Of a DNA stretch of 64,000 nucleotides, positions 17,393 through 25,576 are shown in pieces (within the stretch, counting starts at the first letter, position 1; each line of letters begins with the position of its first letter). Below the pieces are notes generated by a model. The model made no database searches, had not been told where the DNA came from, and saw only the letters and a list, made by a program, of their open reading frames with translations. Source of the stretch: Musicola paradisiaca NCPPB 2511 (GTDB taxonomy: Bacteria > Pseudomonadota > Gammaproteobacteria > Enterobacterales > Enterobacteriaceae); the NCBI RefSeq assembly GCF_000400505.1, contig NZ_CM001857.1:3654390-3718389 (forward strand), read 5' to 3'. A program made the position numbers and the translations under genes.

Positions 17393-19318
17393 CTACAAAC
17401 GGCTCAGGCAGTCCATCGCCACCGCTTTGAAGCTGTCGAAGTCCGGGCATTCCCGCAGCCGGGCCATCGCCCGCTCGCGCATGAAGGTGACGAACAGGTC
17501 GTAGATCGCCATCGCTTCTTCATATTCGCTTTTACTGATCGCCAGCAAAAAGATCGCGTAGGCGGTTTCATCGCCCCAGGGGATGCCCTGCGGCGCCAGC
17601 ACGGTAAACACCACGGTTTCCCGCGCCATCAGCCCCAGTGAGTGCGGCAGCGCGATACCTTCCCCCAGCATGGTGCTGACGATAGCCTCGCGCTCCACCA
17701 CCGAGGCGTGGAAATCGCCGTCCACCCGCCCTTCGCGCTCCAACTGGCCGCACAGCGTGCGGAACAGCGTCGCTTGATCCATCGGCTGATCGATGATGCA
17801 AAAGTGTTGTCGGTCGAAAAACTTCTCCAGCATGTAAGGCCGGGTGCGATCCACCAACACCAGCTTCCCGAGCTGCTCCAGCTGGTAGTCAGTGGGAAAC
17901 GGCGACATCACCAACACCGGTTTGCCCTTCTCCGCTAACCGGGTGGTGGAAATGACAAAATCCTCTTCCACCTCCGGCAAAGTACGGTAGTCGCGCAGCG
18001 AGATAATGTTGTTCACCACCATTTGCGGATAGCGCCGCCACAACATGGCCTGAATCATACGGATGGTGGAATTGCCGGTGTCGCACACCAGCAGCACCTG
18101 CGGGTGACGCTGGTAGCCCACGTCGTAGTGCCGCTCCAGCCCGACGCCGATATGCAGCACCAGAAAACCCACTTCGTTTTCGCTGATCACATAGGGCGTG
18201 TACTTACTCCAGCTCGACACTGCCGCCAGCGTGACGTCGTAGGCCATCGGGTAGTGCTGCTTGATATTGGTCAGCAGCGGATTGGGGATGGTTATCTGGT
18301 AACGCACTCGGGTGATCATGGTCTTGATGTGCGTCAGCAGATCCGCCCGCAGTTGCGGATCGTTCTGCAGGTTGAAGTTGTAGTGGGTGTTGATGTAACT
18401 CAGGATGTAGTCCACCAGCGATTCGCCGTCGTCAGGGCTGATGGCGCTGGCATTGCCGGACAGCTCCTGAATGCGGCGCGCCGCCAGGTTCACCCGCAGA
18501 TAGGCTTCCTCCGATGCGGAAATCGCCTTGCCGGTCATGGCGCGCATCACGCTGATCAACTGGTGCGCCGCTTCCCGCACGTCGTCGTCCACATCCTCGG
18601 CGGTAAAGTCGGACAACGGGTACCCCTCGCCGATGCGACGGATCGCCACCGCGCAATACAGCCCCAAATAGCATTCGGCCTCGTCGGTCATCCGAATGCC
18701 GCTGCGCGAGAACACATCGTGCAGAATCACTTGCAAACGGCTCAGCGTCTCGCGATCCAGCGCCGTCGACGGCAGTGTCGGCGCCTCCCCGCCGTCGTCC
18801 TGCACCATCTGGTACACCAAATCGGTCAGGCAGGTGCGGATCGACACTTCGCTGCCCAGCAGCTTCATGCCGTAGCGCGGCCGGGTTTCGATCGACAAGT
18901 GATAACGCCCCAGCACCTCCCGCACCTCCGCCATGTCGCTTTGCAGGGTGGGACGGCTGACGAACCAGCGCTCGGCCACATCCTCCAACTTGAACGCGAA
19001 CGCCGAGGTGAGAAAACGCACCAACAGCGACTGCACCCGTTCCGTTGAAGTACGCGGCACGCGGGTAGGCATCGCCGCGGTCTGGGTGGCTTCCCAGCAG
19101 GCGTAGCGTTGCGCATCCTGAATCTGCAACTGATACCCGACCCCGCGACTGAGCACCAAATGCGCGCCATGTTCCGCCAATAACTCATTGATCTGCGAGA
19201 TATCGGTACGCACGGTGCGCGTCGATACCGCAAGACGCCGCGCCAGCTCATCCTGGGGCAGCGGTTCGTTTTTCAGCAGGTCAAACAATTGGGCCAGTCT
19301 TGGGTTGGAAAATCGCAC
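17393..19318 (-). CDS. MtlR/ManR-type PRD regulator with EIIB-like and EIIA domains
   Basis: A 641-aa multidomain regulator. In order: HTH (about 1-60), Mga-type HTH (about 85-165), PRD1 (about 185-285), PRD2 (about 300-400), an EIIB-like domain with Cys in LLVCDTGNST (near 415) and an EIIA-fructose/mannitol domain with its phospho-His in GIALPHSLGL (near 550). PRD2 keeps both histidines (LLTHIKTMI and FLVLHIGVG). In PRD1 the matching positions look like Tyr (GLYCAVAIRRI) and Asn (YLRVNLAARRI). It lacks the RNA-binding domain of BglG, so it should act as a DNA-binding activator controlled by PTS phosphorylation. It is the distal gene of the operon and probably regulates it. Confidence 0.9.
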   Translation of the reverse strand: MRFSNPRLAQLFDLLKNEPLPQDELARRLAVSTRTVRTDISQINELLAEHGAHLVLSRGVGYQLQIQDAQRYACWEATQTAAMPTRVPRTSTERVQSLLVRFLTSAFAFKLEDVAERWFVSRPTLQSDMAEVREVLGRYHLSIETRPRYGMKLLGSEVSIRTCLTDLVYQMVQDDGGEAPTLPSTALDRETLSRLQVILHDVFSRSGIRMTDEAECYLGLYCAVAIRRIGEGYPLSDFTAEDVDDDVREAAHQLISVMRAMTGKAISASEEAYLRVNLAARRIQELSGNASAISPDDGESLVDYILSYINTHYNFNLQNDPQLRADLLTHIKTMITRVRYQITIPNPLLTNIKQHYPMAYDVTLAAVSSWSKYTPYVISENEVGFLVLHIGVGLERHYDVGYQRHPQVLLVCDTGNSTIRMIQAMLWRRYPQMVVNNIISLRDYRTLPEVEEDFVISTTRLAEKGKPVLVMSPFPTDYQLEQLGKLVLVDRTRPYMLEKFFDRQHFCIIDQPMDQATLFRTLCGQLEREGRVDGDFHASVVEREAIVSTMLGEGIALPHSLGLMARETVVFTVLAPQGIPWGDETAYAIFLLAISKSEYEEAMAIYDLFVTFMRERAMARLRECPDFDSFKAVAMDCLSRL

Positions 19319-19427
19319 TGTGGTTATCCGTCGTTCGGGAGCGCCAGCCGCTCCCGTTATTCATCATACCGCTCGGGTCATCATGCCGACCACGCAACAG
19401 GAACGCGCTCGCCACATACTGACAGGC

Positions 19428-20168
19428 TTACGCCAGCAAGCGTCGGGTCATCGCCAGCAGTTCCCGCACATCATCAGGGCGGGTATCACCGCTGGCTTTA
19501 TCGATGATCGAACTATAGACGTGCGGGATGATTTTGCTGACCCCGGCGTCCAACGCCACCCGGACTATCGCTTCATAGTTATGCAAATCGATGCCGCCGG
19601 TCGGCTCCAGCCAGAAATCCTGTTTGGCGCAGGCTTCCGCCACGGCGCTGAACTCGTCGATCGCCGCCAGTCCGCCCATCGGGAAATATTTGACCGAGCT
19701 GCCGCCCATATCCTGCAACATGGCGATGGCGGTCGCCACCGGCACGATGCCGTCCGCCTGACGCGAACTGCGCGGCCCGGTGGAAATTTTCACCTTGCCG
19801 ACCTCGCCGGTGGGCGACACCAGCCCGTTGACCACCGTCTGAGATTGGCCCAGCAACGCCCGGCTGGCGGCCACGCCGGTGAACACCTGATTAACGTGCT
19901 GCGGTTGCAGTGCGGCGGAAATCTCGCTGACCATCGCCGACTGGTTCGGGTCGCCCGCCCCCAGCCCCACCGACAATGCATTATCGATAAGCGCGGCGTA
20001 CTCACGCATATCCGCCACCGCGTCCGGCACGCTGGCGTAATTCTTCGACAGCACCCCCACCAGCACATAGCCTTCCGCCGCCTGCCAGATCTCACGGGCA
20101 TTGGCTTTGGAACCGGCCAGTACGTTCAGGCAGATACGATCCTGATAAAACTTCGGCGTCAACGTCAT
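19428..20168 (-). CDS. dgaF: DgaF-type KDGP aldolase family protein
   Basis: A 246-aa protein of the family that includes DgaF of Salmonella, which cleaves 2-keto-3-deoxygluconate-6-phosphate to pyruvate and glyceraldehyde-3-phosphate. Typical stretches are SVGLGAGDPNQSAMV, VNGLVSPTGEVGKVKISTGP, SSVKYFPMGG and WLEPTGGIDLHNY. It overlaps the DgaE-type gene by 4 nt, so ammonia lyase and aldolase are made together as consecutive steps of amino-sugar-acid catabolism. The family assignment is firm; the exact substrate is inferred. Confidence 0.88.
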   Translation of the reverse strand: MTLTPKFYQDRICLNVLAGSKANAREIWQAAEGYVLVGVLSKNYASVPDAVADMREYAALIDNALSVGLGAGDPNQSAMVSEISAALQPQHVNQVFTGVAASRALLGQSQTVVNGLVSPTGEVGKVKISTGPRSSRQADGIVPVATAIAMLQDMGGSSVKYFPMGGLAAIDEFSAVAEACAKQDFWLEPTGGIDLHNYEAIVRVALDAGVSKIIPHVYSSIIDKASGDTRPDDVRELLAMTRRLLA

Positions 20169-21286
20169 GCGCGTGCTCCTCCGGCAATAACCGCACGCAG
20201 ACGGTCGACAATCGTTTCAAGCTGATCCGGCGTAACGCTGCGCACGTCCACCTCCACTTTGCCCTCGTTGGCTTTGTAGCCGCGGAAATAAATGGCGACA
20301 TCGCCGGCCTTCAGCGCCTGCACCAGTGCCGCCGTCGACTGGCCGATGACACGCTCGTCCAGCCGGATTTCGGTACGGGCGATATCGCGCCCCGCCGCAT
20401 CCCACACCACGCTCGCCTGTACGCCGGGCAGTTGATTGAGCCCGTCGATAAAGGGCGTCATCTTCGCCACCATCTCGGCGCTGCTCGGGCGGCGTTGGCT
20501 CAGATAGTTTTCAATCGCCTGCGTCAGCCCCAGAATGCCCTCTTTGCCCACTTTCATGGCGCGGCCGATACCGGCGGATTGACGTTTTACCCACTCGACG
20601 TATTGACGACGGCCGATCACCAGCCCGCTGGTGGGCCCTTCCAGCGCTTTCGCGCCGCTGTAGATCACCAGATCCGCGCCGTCGCGGTAATAACAATGCA
20701 AATCCTCTTCGGCGGCGGCATCGACAATCAGCGGCACCTGGTGTTCACGCGCCACCGCTGCGGCCTGCGCCACGCTGAGGTGGCTTTTCTGCACGCAGTG
20801 GTGGGATTTGATATACAGAATCGCGGCGGTCTGCGGCGTTACCGCAGCGGAGAGCTGCGCGGCGGAGCACTCATTGGCGTAACCCGCTTCCACCAACCGA
20901 CCGCCGCCCAGTTGCACCATGGTGCCCACCGGCGCGCCGAAATTCACGTTGTGGCCTTTCGGCGTCACGATATCGTGTGGAACGGTCAACGGCTCCGCGT
21001 GCAGGTTTTCCAGCAACCACTCGTTGTCTTTGACAATCACCGCCGCGACCGACTGGGCGATCCCCGCCGACGCGCAGGACACCACCACCGCGTTTTCCAC
21101 CTCCAGCAGGCGGGCGATGTAGGCGCCGGTTTTATCGACCAGATCCTTCATCTCGAAATAGTGGCGGAGACCGTAACGCACGGTCTCCGCCACGTCGTCC
21201 GACGGCGTCGAAACGCCGAGAATGGTCATACGGCCGGAGGCGTTGATTACCGGCTTCAGGCCGTACTTTTCATACATTGAAGACAT
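20165..21286 (-). CDS. dgaE: DgaE-family PLP-dependent ammonia lyase
   Basis: A 373-aa SelA-like fold-type I PLP enzyme. The PLP lysine is in YSGAKALEGPTSGLVIG, with the upstream Asp in PLIVDAAAEEDL. DgaE of Salmonella converts D-glucosaminate-6-phosphate to ketodeoxygluconate-6-phosphate and ammonia. The start at 21286 (MSSMYEKYGLKPVINASG) follows AGGAAAAAAGC and overlaps the end of the amidohydrolase gene by 17 nt. A start at 21304 is also open. The paired DgaF-type aldolase gene follows. Confidence 0.9.
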   Translation of the reverse strand: MSSMYEKYGLKPVINASGRMTILGVSTPSDDVAETVRYGLRHYFEMKDLVDKTGAYIARLLEVENAVVVSCASAGIAQSVAAVIVKDNEWLLENLHAEPLTVPHDIVTPKGHNVNFGAPVGTMVQLGGGRLVEAGYANECSAAQLSAAVTPQTAAILYIKSHHCVQKSHLSVAQAAAVAREHQVPLIVDAAAEEDLHCYYRDGADLVIYSGAKALEGPTSGLVIGRRQYVEWVKRQSAGIGRAMKVGKEGILGLTQAIENYLSQRRPSSAEMVAKMTPFIDGLNQLPGVQASVVWDAAGRDIARTEIRLDERVIGQSTAALVQALKAGDVAIYFRGYKANEGKVEVDVRSVTPDQLETIVDRLRAVIAGGARA

Positions 21287-22403
21287 GATGCTTTTTTCCT
21301 TCATCGGTCATAAACCACTGGCCCGCCACCATGGCGGCCAGTGGTATCAGAGTGCAATTCCCCTGTAGCAGGACGTTGTCCGAATCCGTCAACGGCACAG
21401 CGCCGTCACGCAACCTAAACAGCGTCAGGTCGGCGTCGAACCCCGGCGACAGACACCCTCGGCGCTGTAAATGCAGCCCTTGCGCCGCGTTGCACGTTAC
21501 CCGGTCGATCACCTGCGGCAACGTCATGCCCAGCGCGAGAAATTTGGACATCACATGCGCCAGACTGCGCACGGAGCCATCCAGCCGATTGCGGCAATAA
21601 ATATCCGAACTGATGGTATCCGGCAGGATGCCCTGGGCGATGGCTTGCCGCGCTACCTCAAAACTGAGGCTGGCGGAGCCGTGCCCTACATCCAGCCGCA
21701 CACCGCGCGCCAGCGCCGCTTGCATCGCCGCGCGCAGCTCGCCGGCCGGCGTCAGTATCCGGTTCGGCTTGCCGTGGTAGCAGTGGGTCAGAATATCGCC
21801 GGCGCTCAACAGCCCGGCGATCTCATCCAGATCCGGCGGGTTATTGCCGACGTGCACCATCAGCGGCAGCCCGCCGCAGCGCTGTTGAATCGCCTTGGCG
21901 CGGCGCAGCGGTTCAATGCCATTGCGCCCCACCACGCTGCTGCTCATGCGCGCTTTAAGACCGACGATAAAATCAGGCAGCCGCTGAACCGCATCACAGA
22001 CGGCATCGCCGTCGATATCGTCGAGATTGGCCAGCTCCGCCTGGGTAATCAGCCCGATACGGGAGACATTGAGCAGCGCCTGTACCCGGGTAGACGCCTG
22101 CGACGCCAGCGCATGAAAATCATCCACATCGTTGGCGCCGGTGCTGCCGGCATCAATGACGGTGGTCACGCCGGTATCGATGCCGACGCGATCCGGTTCA
22201 TCGTGATAAATGGGGGACGTCGGATAGCAATGTACGTGCGAATCTATCCAGCCCGCGCTGAGGTACACGTCCTGCGCTAACCTCAGCTCCTGCCGCGCCG
22301 CGCCGACGATCTCGCCGACGGCGGCGATCCGGCCGTCGAGGATCGCCACATCCGTCTGCCGTTCATCGGGCAGACGGGCGCGGCGAATAATCAGATCGAA
22401 CAT
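21270..22403 (-). CDS. Amidohydrolase/deacetylase family metallohydrolase
   Basis: A 377-aa dihydroorotase-like TIM-barrel hydrolase. The metal site shows HVH in GWIDSHVHCYPTS (near residue 56), a candidate carboxylated Lys in FIVGLKARMS, His in PLMVHVGN and DILTHCYHGK, and a downstream Asp in PDTISSDIY. In this gene neighbourhood it probably removes an acyl group from the amino sugar acid before the DgaE step, which is an inference. It lies between DUF4310 (40 nt away) and dgaE (overlapping). Confidence 0.88.
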   Translation of the reverse strand: MFDLIIRRARLPDERQTDVAILDGRIAAVGEIVGAARQELRLAQDVYLSAGWIDSHVHCYPTSPIYHDEPDRVGIDTGVTTVIDAGSTGANDVDDFHALASQASTRVQALLNVSRIGLITQAELANLDDIDGDAVCDAVQRLPDFIVGLKARMSSSVVGRNGIEPLRRAKAIQQRCGGLPLMVHVGNNPPDLDEIAGLLSAGDILTHCYHGKPNRILTPAGELRAAMQAALARGVRLDVGHGSASLSFEVARQAIAQGILPDTISSDIYCRNRLDGSVRSLAHVMSKFLALGMTLPQVIDRVTCNAAQGLHLQRRGCLSPGFDADLTLFRLRDGAVPLTDSDNVLLQGNCTLIPLAAMVAGQWFMTDEGKKHHVFNV

Positions 22404-22443
22404 AGATCCTCCTGACCGGCTGGCCGCGCCAGCCGGAACAGAT

Positions 22444-23091
22444 TCAACTGATGGCGACCGGGAAGATGGCGCCCAACATCATCGCCCCCAGAATCGCACC
22501 GCCGGTAATCGGCTTGCTCCAGAGGTAGAACAGCAATGCGCCGGCCAACGATCCCAGCCCGATGGGGATCGACGCCGACATGGCCGACAGGATGATCAAC
22601 GGCCCCAGAAAACGGCCGGAAGCGTTGCCCGCGCCCATCATCACATCGGCACCGTAGGTGGAATCGCTCTGGTTGACGGTAAACTTGCGCGCCAGAATGA
22701 TGACGTAACCAATCGCCAGCCCCAGCACCAGACCGGTCAGCAATGATGCGGCAAAGTTCGCCACCGGGAATACGATGCCGGCGCCCAATAGCAACGCCGG
22801 TACGCCCAGCCCGACGCCGGTCTGGATCGCGCCGCCGATATCCAGAATACCCACCAGCGACCCTTCGATGATGCGGGCAAACAGGAAGCTGGCGCCGAAC
22901 GCCGCCACCGCGCCGTACACGCCGGTGGAAATGCCGGATCGCAGCATGGATACGAACGCCACTTCGTTAAACGCACCGATGCCGTACAGGTAGTACATGT
23001 GCGTTCCGGCGAACACGCCGGCCGACAGCAACCCGACAAAAATCGGGAACGACCAGTCGGCGTACCAGAAACCTTTTTTCGTCTCGTCCAT
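22444..23091 (-). CDS. DUF4310 family membrane protein
   Basis: A 215-aa, strongly hydrophobic protein with about six membrane segments and many Gly residues (ILDIGGAIQTGVGLGVPALL and ITGGAILGAMMLGAIFP). It matches the family known as DUF4310, always found with DUF4311, DUF4312 and SFCGS proteins. No biochemical function is established. With DUF4311 it is the obvious candidate for the membrane channel of the system, in place of the EIIC/EIID of the related dga operon. It starts 13 nt after the DUF4311 stop. Confidence 0.85.
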   Translation of the reverse strand: MDETKKGFWYADWSFPIFVGLLSAGVFAGTHMYYLYGIGAFNEVAFVSMLRSGISTGVYGAVAAFGASFLFARIIEGSLVGILDIGGAIQTGVGLGVPALLLGAGIVFPVANFAASLLTGLVLGLAIGYVIILARKFTVNQSDSTYGADVMMGAGNASGRFLGPLIILSAMSASIPIGLGSLAGALLFYLWSKPITGGAILGAMMLGAIFPVAIS

Positions 23092-23104
23092 TGTCTCGCT
23101 CCTG

Positions 23105-23881
23105 TTACTTGCCGCTGAGGGCGTTGTGGATCAGCGTCATCCAGTCCGGAATGCCCAACTGGAACGACTGCAGCAGTTTCATATCAAAGCCGCGGAAGAA
23201 ACCGCTCAGCACGAACAGCAGCACGATGGACGCCATCATCACCTTGGTGACTTTGTTCCAGCCGCTCTCTTCCACGCCCTTGCCGATCAGAATGCCCAGT
23301 ACCAGCCCCGGTACGGCGTTGCCCATAATCAACTGCGCCAATCCGCCGAAAATGGTGGCCCAGAACCCGGATTTTTTGCCCGCATCGATAGCGGCCAGCC
23401 AGAAAATCACCGGCATCACGGTGTTCACCAGCAGGTTGGCGGCGGGTACCAGCACTTTCACCGCCGTCACCTGCAACGCTGCGGGTACGGCGGAGGCGGT
23501 GGAGTTCAGAAACGCCACCACCACCATGCCGACGATGCCGCAGGCGATGGCCATTTTTTTCGGGTCGTGCAGCGTCTCGGCGACGTTGCGGTTTTTCATC
23601 ATCAGTGCTGCTGCGCCCCAGTTCGGCAGAATGCGGTGATCCACATCCTGCGTGAAGGAACCCGCCGCCACCGACGATGCCCAGGCATTGAAGAAAAACC
23701 CGAGCCCGAATGAGAAATGGGAAGCCGGATCGCCCTCGCAGGAGTTAAGCTCCCCCAAGGTGCGAAACGCCCCCATGCCTTGCGTGACCGGCGCATGAAA
23801 CATGCGGGCGGCACCTGCGCCGACCCCTACGCCAACCAATCCCCCGATGATTAACGACTTCAACAAAATTATTAAAAACAT
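23105..23881 (-). CDS. DUF4311 family membrane protein
   Basis: A 258-aa polytopic protein with an N-terminal hydrophobic segment (FLIILLKSLIIGGLVGVGVG), a conserved polar stretch (GDPASHFSFGLGFFFNAWAS, then FTQDVDHRILPNWG), and several C-terminal membrane segments. Family DUF4311; function unknown. It sits between the frameshifted DUF4312 gene and DUF4310 and is likely to form the membrane complex with DUF4310. Confidence 0.85.
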   Translation of the reverse strand: MFLIILLKSLIIGGLVGVGVGAGAARMFHAPVTQGMGAFRTLGELNSCEGDPASHFSFGLGFFFNAWASSVAAGSFTQDVDHRILPNWGAAALMMKNRNVAETLHDPKKMAIACGIVGMVVVAFLNSTASAVPAALQVTAVKVLVPAANLLVNTVMPVIFWLAAIDAGKKSGFWATIFGGLAQLIMGNAVPGLVLGILIGKGVEESGWNKVTKVMMASIVLLFVLSGFFRGFDMKLLQSFQLGIPDWMTLIHNALSGK

Positions 23882-23945
23882 CTGTTTTTCCTTTCGTTTT
23901 ATCGCCCCACATTGTTATGCCCGTTCCGCAGTGCGGAAACGCGCG

Positions 23946-24244
23946 CTATTCCGTCGTCGTGAACGTCACACTCTGGGTGTTGATAGCGGTCACGCTGACG
24001 GTGATTTCCAGCTCAACCCGGTAGTACCGACGTTGCCGCGCCAGAAAAAAGAACAGAAATTTTTCGTTTTTACCTGTTCCTGGGCTCGAAGCACCTTCAC
24101 GTCCTGGGGCTCAATACGCAGCAGCACCTTATCGGTGGCGCGCAGAAGCGTGCTTTGCACCCGGCTAAGCGCGTCGGAAAACGCTTTGGCCTTGCTGTCG
24201 CCGCTGCCGCTGACGTGTACGGTGGTCGTGAATTGCTCTTTCAT
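23946..24244 (-). pseudogene. DUF4312 family protein gene with an apparent one-base frameshift
   Basis: As written, the frame gives 84 aa ending at 23990 with an unusual tail (NFCSFFWRGNVGTTGL). After the AT-rich stretch near 24060-24071, another frame encodes a better family-like tail (KFLFFFLARQRRYYRVELEI, then TVSVTAINTQSVTF) and stops at 23946. One added A in the A5 run (24067-24071) gives a continuous 99-aa protein. The N-terminus (MKEQFTTTVHVSGSGDSKAK) is intact, and its ATG lies 2 nt after the SFCGS stop. Either a real lesion, a sequencing error, or (less likely) slippage on the A-runs. Confidence 0.75.
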
Positions 24245-24246
24245 GG

Positions 24247-24603
24247 TTAGCCGCCGTATTTCCGATTCCAGGCCTGCACCAGCTTTTCCCCCAGTTCTTC
24301 TTTGTCCATAAAGCCGAAGCCCAACACCAGCGCCCCCTCGTTGATGGCGGTCACGCCTTCTTCAATCGAACGCATCCCGTGTTTGGCCTTGTAGCCGTAC
24401 TTGTTCTGCGCGGTGATGGCGCCTGCGCCGCCGCTGCCGCAAAAGGAGATACCGAAGTCCGCGCCTTCCGCCTTCATCACATCCCCCAGCTTCATGTCCG
24501 CCGCCACGCCCGGCACGACAACGGCACGGCCGCCGGCACGTTCCACGCCTGCGGCAACCTTCTGCCCTTTCCCCAACCGATCGCCTATCACTACCGTTAC
24601 CAT
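24247..24603 (-). CDS. SFCGS family glycine-rich protein
   Basis: A 118-aa small soluble alpha/beta-type protein with the namesake motif in FGISFCGSGGAGAIT (about residues 51-65). The N-terminus VTVVIGDRLGKGQKVAAGVE resembles the first strand-loop-helix of small regulatory or EIIB-like domains. A single Cys next to a Gly-rich loop recalls the phosphocysteine loop of some PTS EIIB proteins, but that is speculation. It always occurs with DUF4310/4311/4312 and is the second gene of the operon. Confidence 0.85.
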   Translation of the reverse strand: MVTVVIGDRLGKGQKVAAGVERAGGRAVVVPGVAADMKLGDVMKAEGADFGISFCGSGGAGAITAQNKYGYKAKHGMRSIEEGVTAINEGALVLGFGFMDKEELGEKLVQAWNRKYGG

Positions 24604-24643
24604 GCTTCGCCCCTTGTTTTATTCATGTCGACACATTGACGGC

Positions 24644-25000
24644 TCAGGCGCCGCCCTCCGACGCTCCGTTTTCTTTCGCGACTTCAAAATGCACCGAAAG
24701 CAGCCAGCTTTCCTCCACCGGCAGATTGCCGAACAAATCCACCACCTGCTGCGCCAGTTGCATCGAACTGTCTGAAATTTCTTCAAACAGTGATTCCTCC
24801 ACCTCCGGCAGCGGCTCCCCCGTCAGCGAACGTCGAGCCATCGCCCGGACATGCGACAGCAGCATCTGTTGCTGCACCCCGTTAGGAGTAATCGCTCTGG
24901 CGGCGAACAGACCGCCGATTTGCGCCATCACGCGATCGGCCAATTGTTGAATCGCCTCAGGGCTTACTGCCGCGTTGACCGTTACCGCTCCGTTACTCAC
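24644..25000 (-). CDS. Stand-alone PRD-domain protein, first gene of the operon
   Basis: A 118-aa protein starting with GTG at 25000, which has GGAG 7 nt upstream. Two histidine contexts typical of PRDs are visible, LLSHVRAMARR (near residue 50) and ESWLLSVHFEVAKEN (near 100). It has no DNA-binding or RNA-binding domain. A free PRD could be phosphorylated by HPr or an EII component and act as a sensor or phosphate relay for the operon's large PRD regulator. That role is inferred. Confidence 0.75.
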   Translation of the reverse strand: MSNGAVTVNAAVSPEAIQQLADRVMAQIGGLFAARAITPNGVQQQMLLSHVRAMARRSLTGEPLPEVEESLFEEISDSSMQLAQQVVDLFGNLPVEESWLLSVHFEVAKENGASEGGA

Positions 25001-25092
25001 CTTGTTGCTCCTGTTTCCTGTTACGGATATATGTCAGCCATTCGTGTTGTTCAGAAAGTAATGCCGCCCCGGCACGATGTGTAGACACACTT

Positions 25093-25112
25093 TTTCCGCT
25101 TCAAAGTGGAAA
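25093..25112. promoter_or_regulatory. Palindromic operator candidate upstream of the PRD/DUF4310 operon
   Basis: TTTCCGCTT-CA-AAGTGGAAA is a 20-bp inverted repeat with one mismatch, 93 nt upstream of the first gene of the operon. It is a plausible binding site for the MtlR-type regulator at 17393-19318. An adjacent GTGTAGACAC palindrome lies at about 25079-25088. Confidence 0.5.
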
Positions 25113-25576
25113 TATTTTTTCACCACCAGATCCGCGGAAATAACCACGCAGCGAGAAGAATGCTCAGGGAGAAATAGCGAATAAATAACAGAATGTTACG
25201 CTCATCGGTTTTATTTCCTCGTCGCCGAAGAAATGAGAAATGCTTATAGCAAAAAATGACGACACATAAGAAAAAACAATGAAAAACAGTAAGTTTACGG
25301 ACACGCATGCCAGTTCTGGTCTTTGAAAACAGGAGATATTCATTCTGCGAAGAACATCACAAAGCCTAAGATGAACAGCGACGGCCATGCCGTTTAAATA
25401 ATAATCCGCCGACAGGAATGGAATATTTTATCGCACCCGCGAAGCAGCAATATGTTTAACCCATCATTCGTGCTTACCCAATGAAACGCCTCATCGGAAT
25501 AAGCGTTTATTGGGAGCAGTGATCTCCCCCAAATAATCCGCGTCTTTCACAACGCACCTGCGGCCTGAGGTTTGAC
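25113..25576. other. AT-rich intergenic region without a supported gene
   Basis: Only short minus-strand frames (25120-25308, 25164-25388) are open. They lack ribosome-binding sites and recognisable domains. The right edge (about 25553-25586) is a truncated right end of an ERIC element that opens the tandem array. Confidence 0.5.

Noticed and set aside
18023-19048. A 341-aa plus-strand open frame opposite the PRD regulator
   Set aside because: His/Gln/Arg-rich shadow of a clearly coding minus-strand gene.
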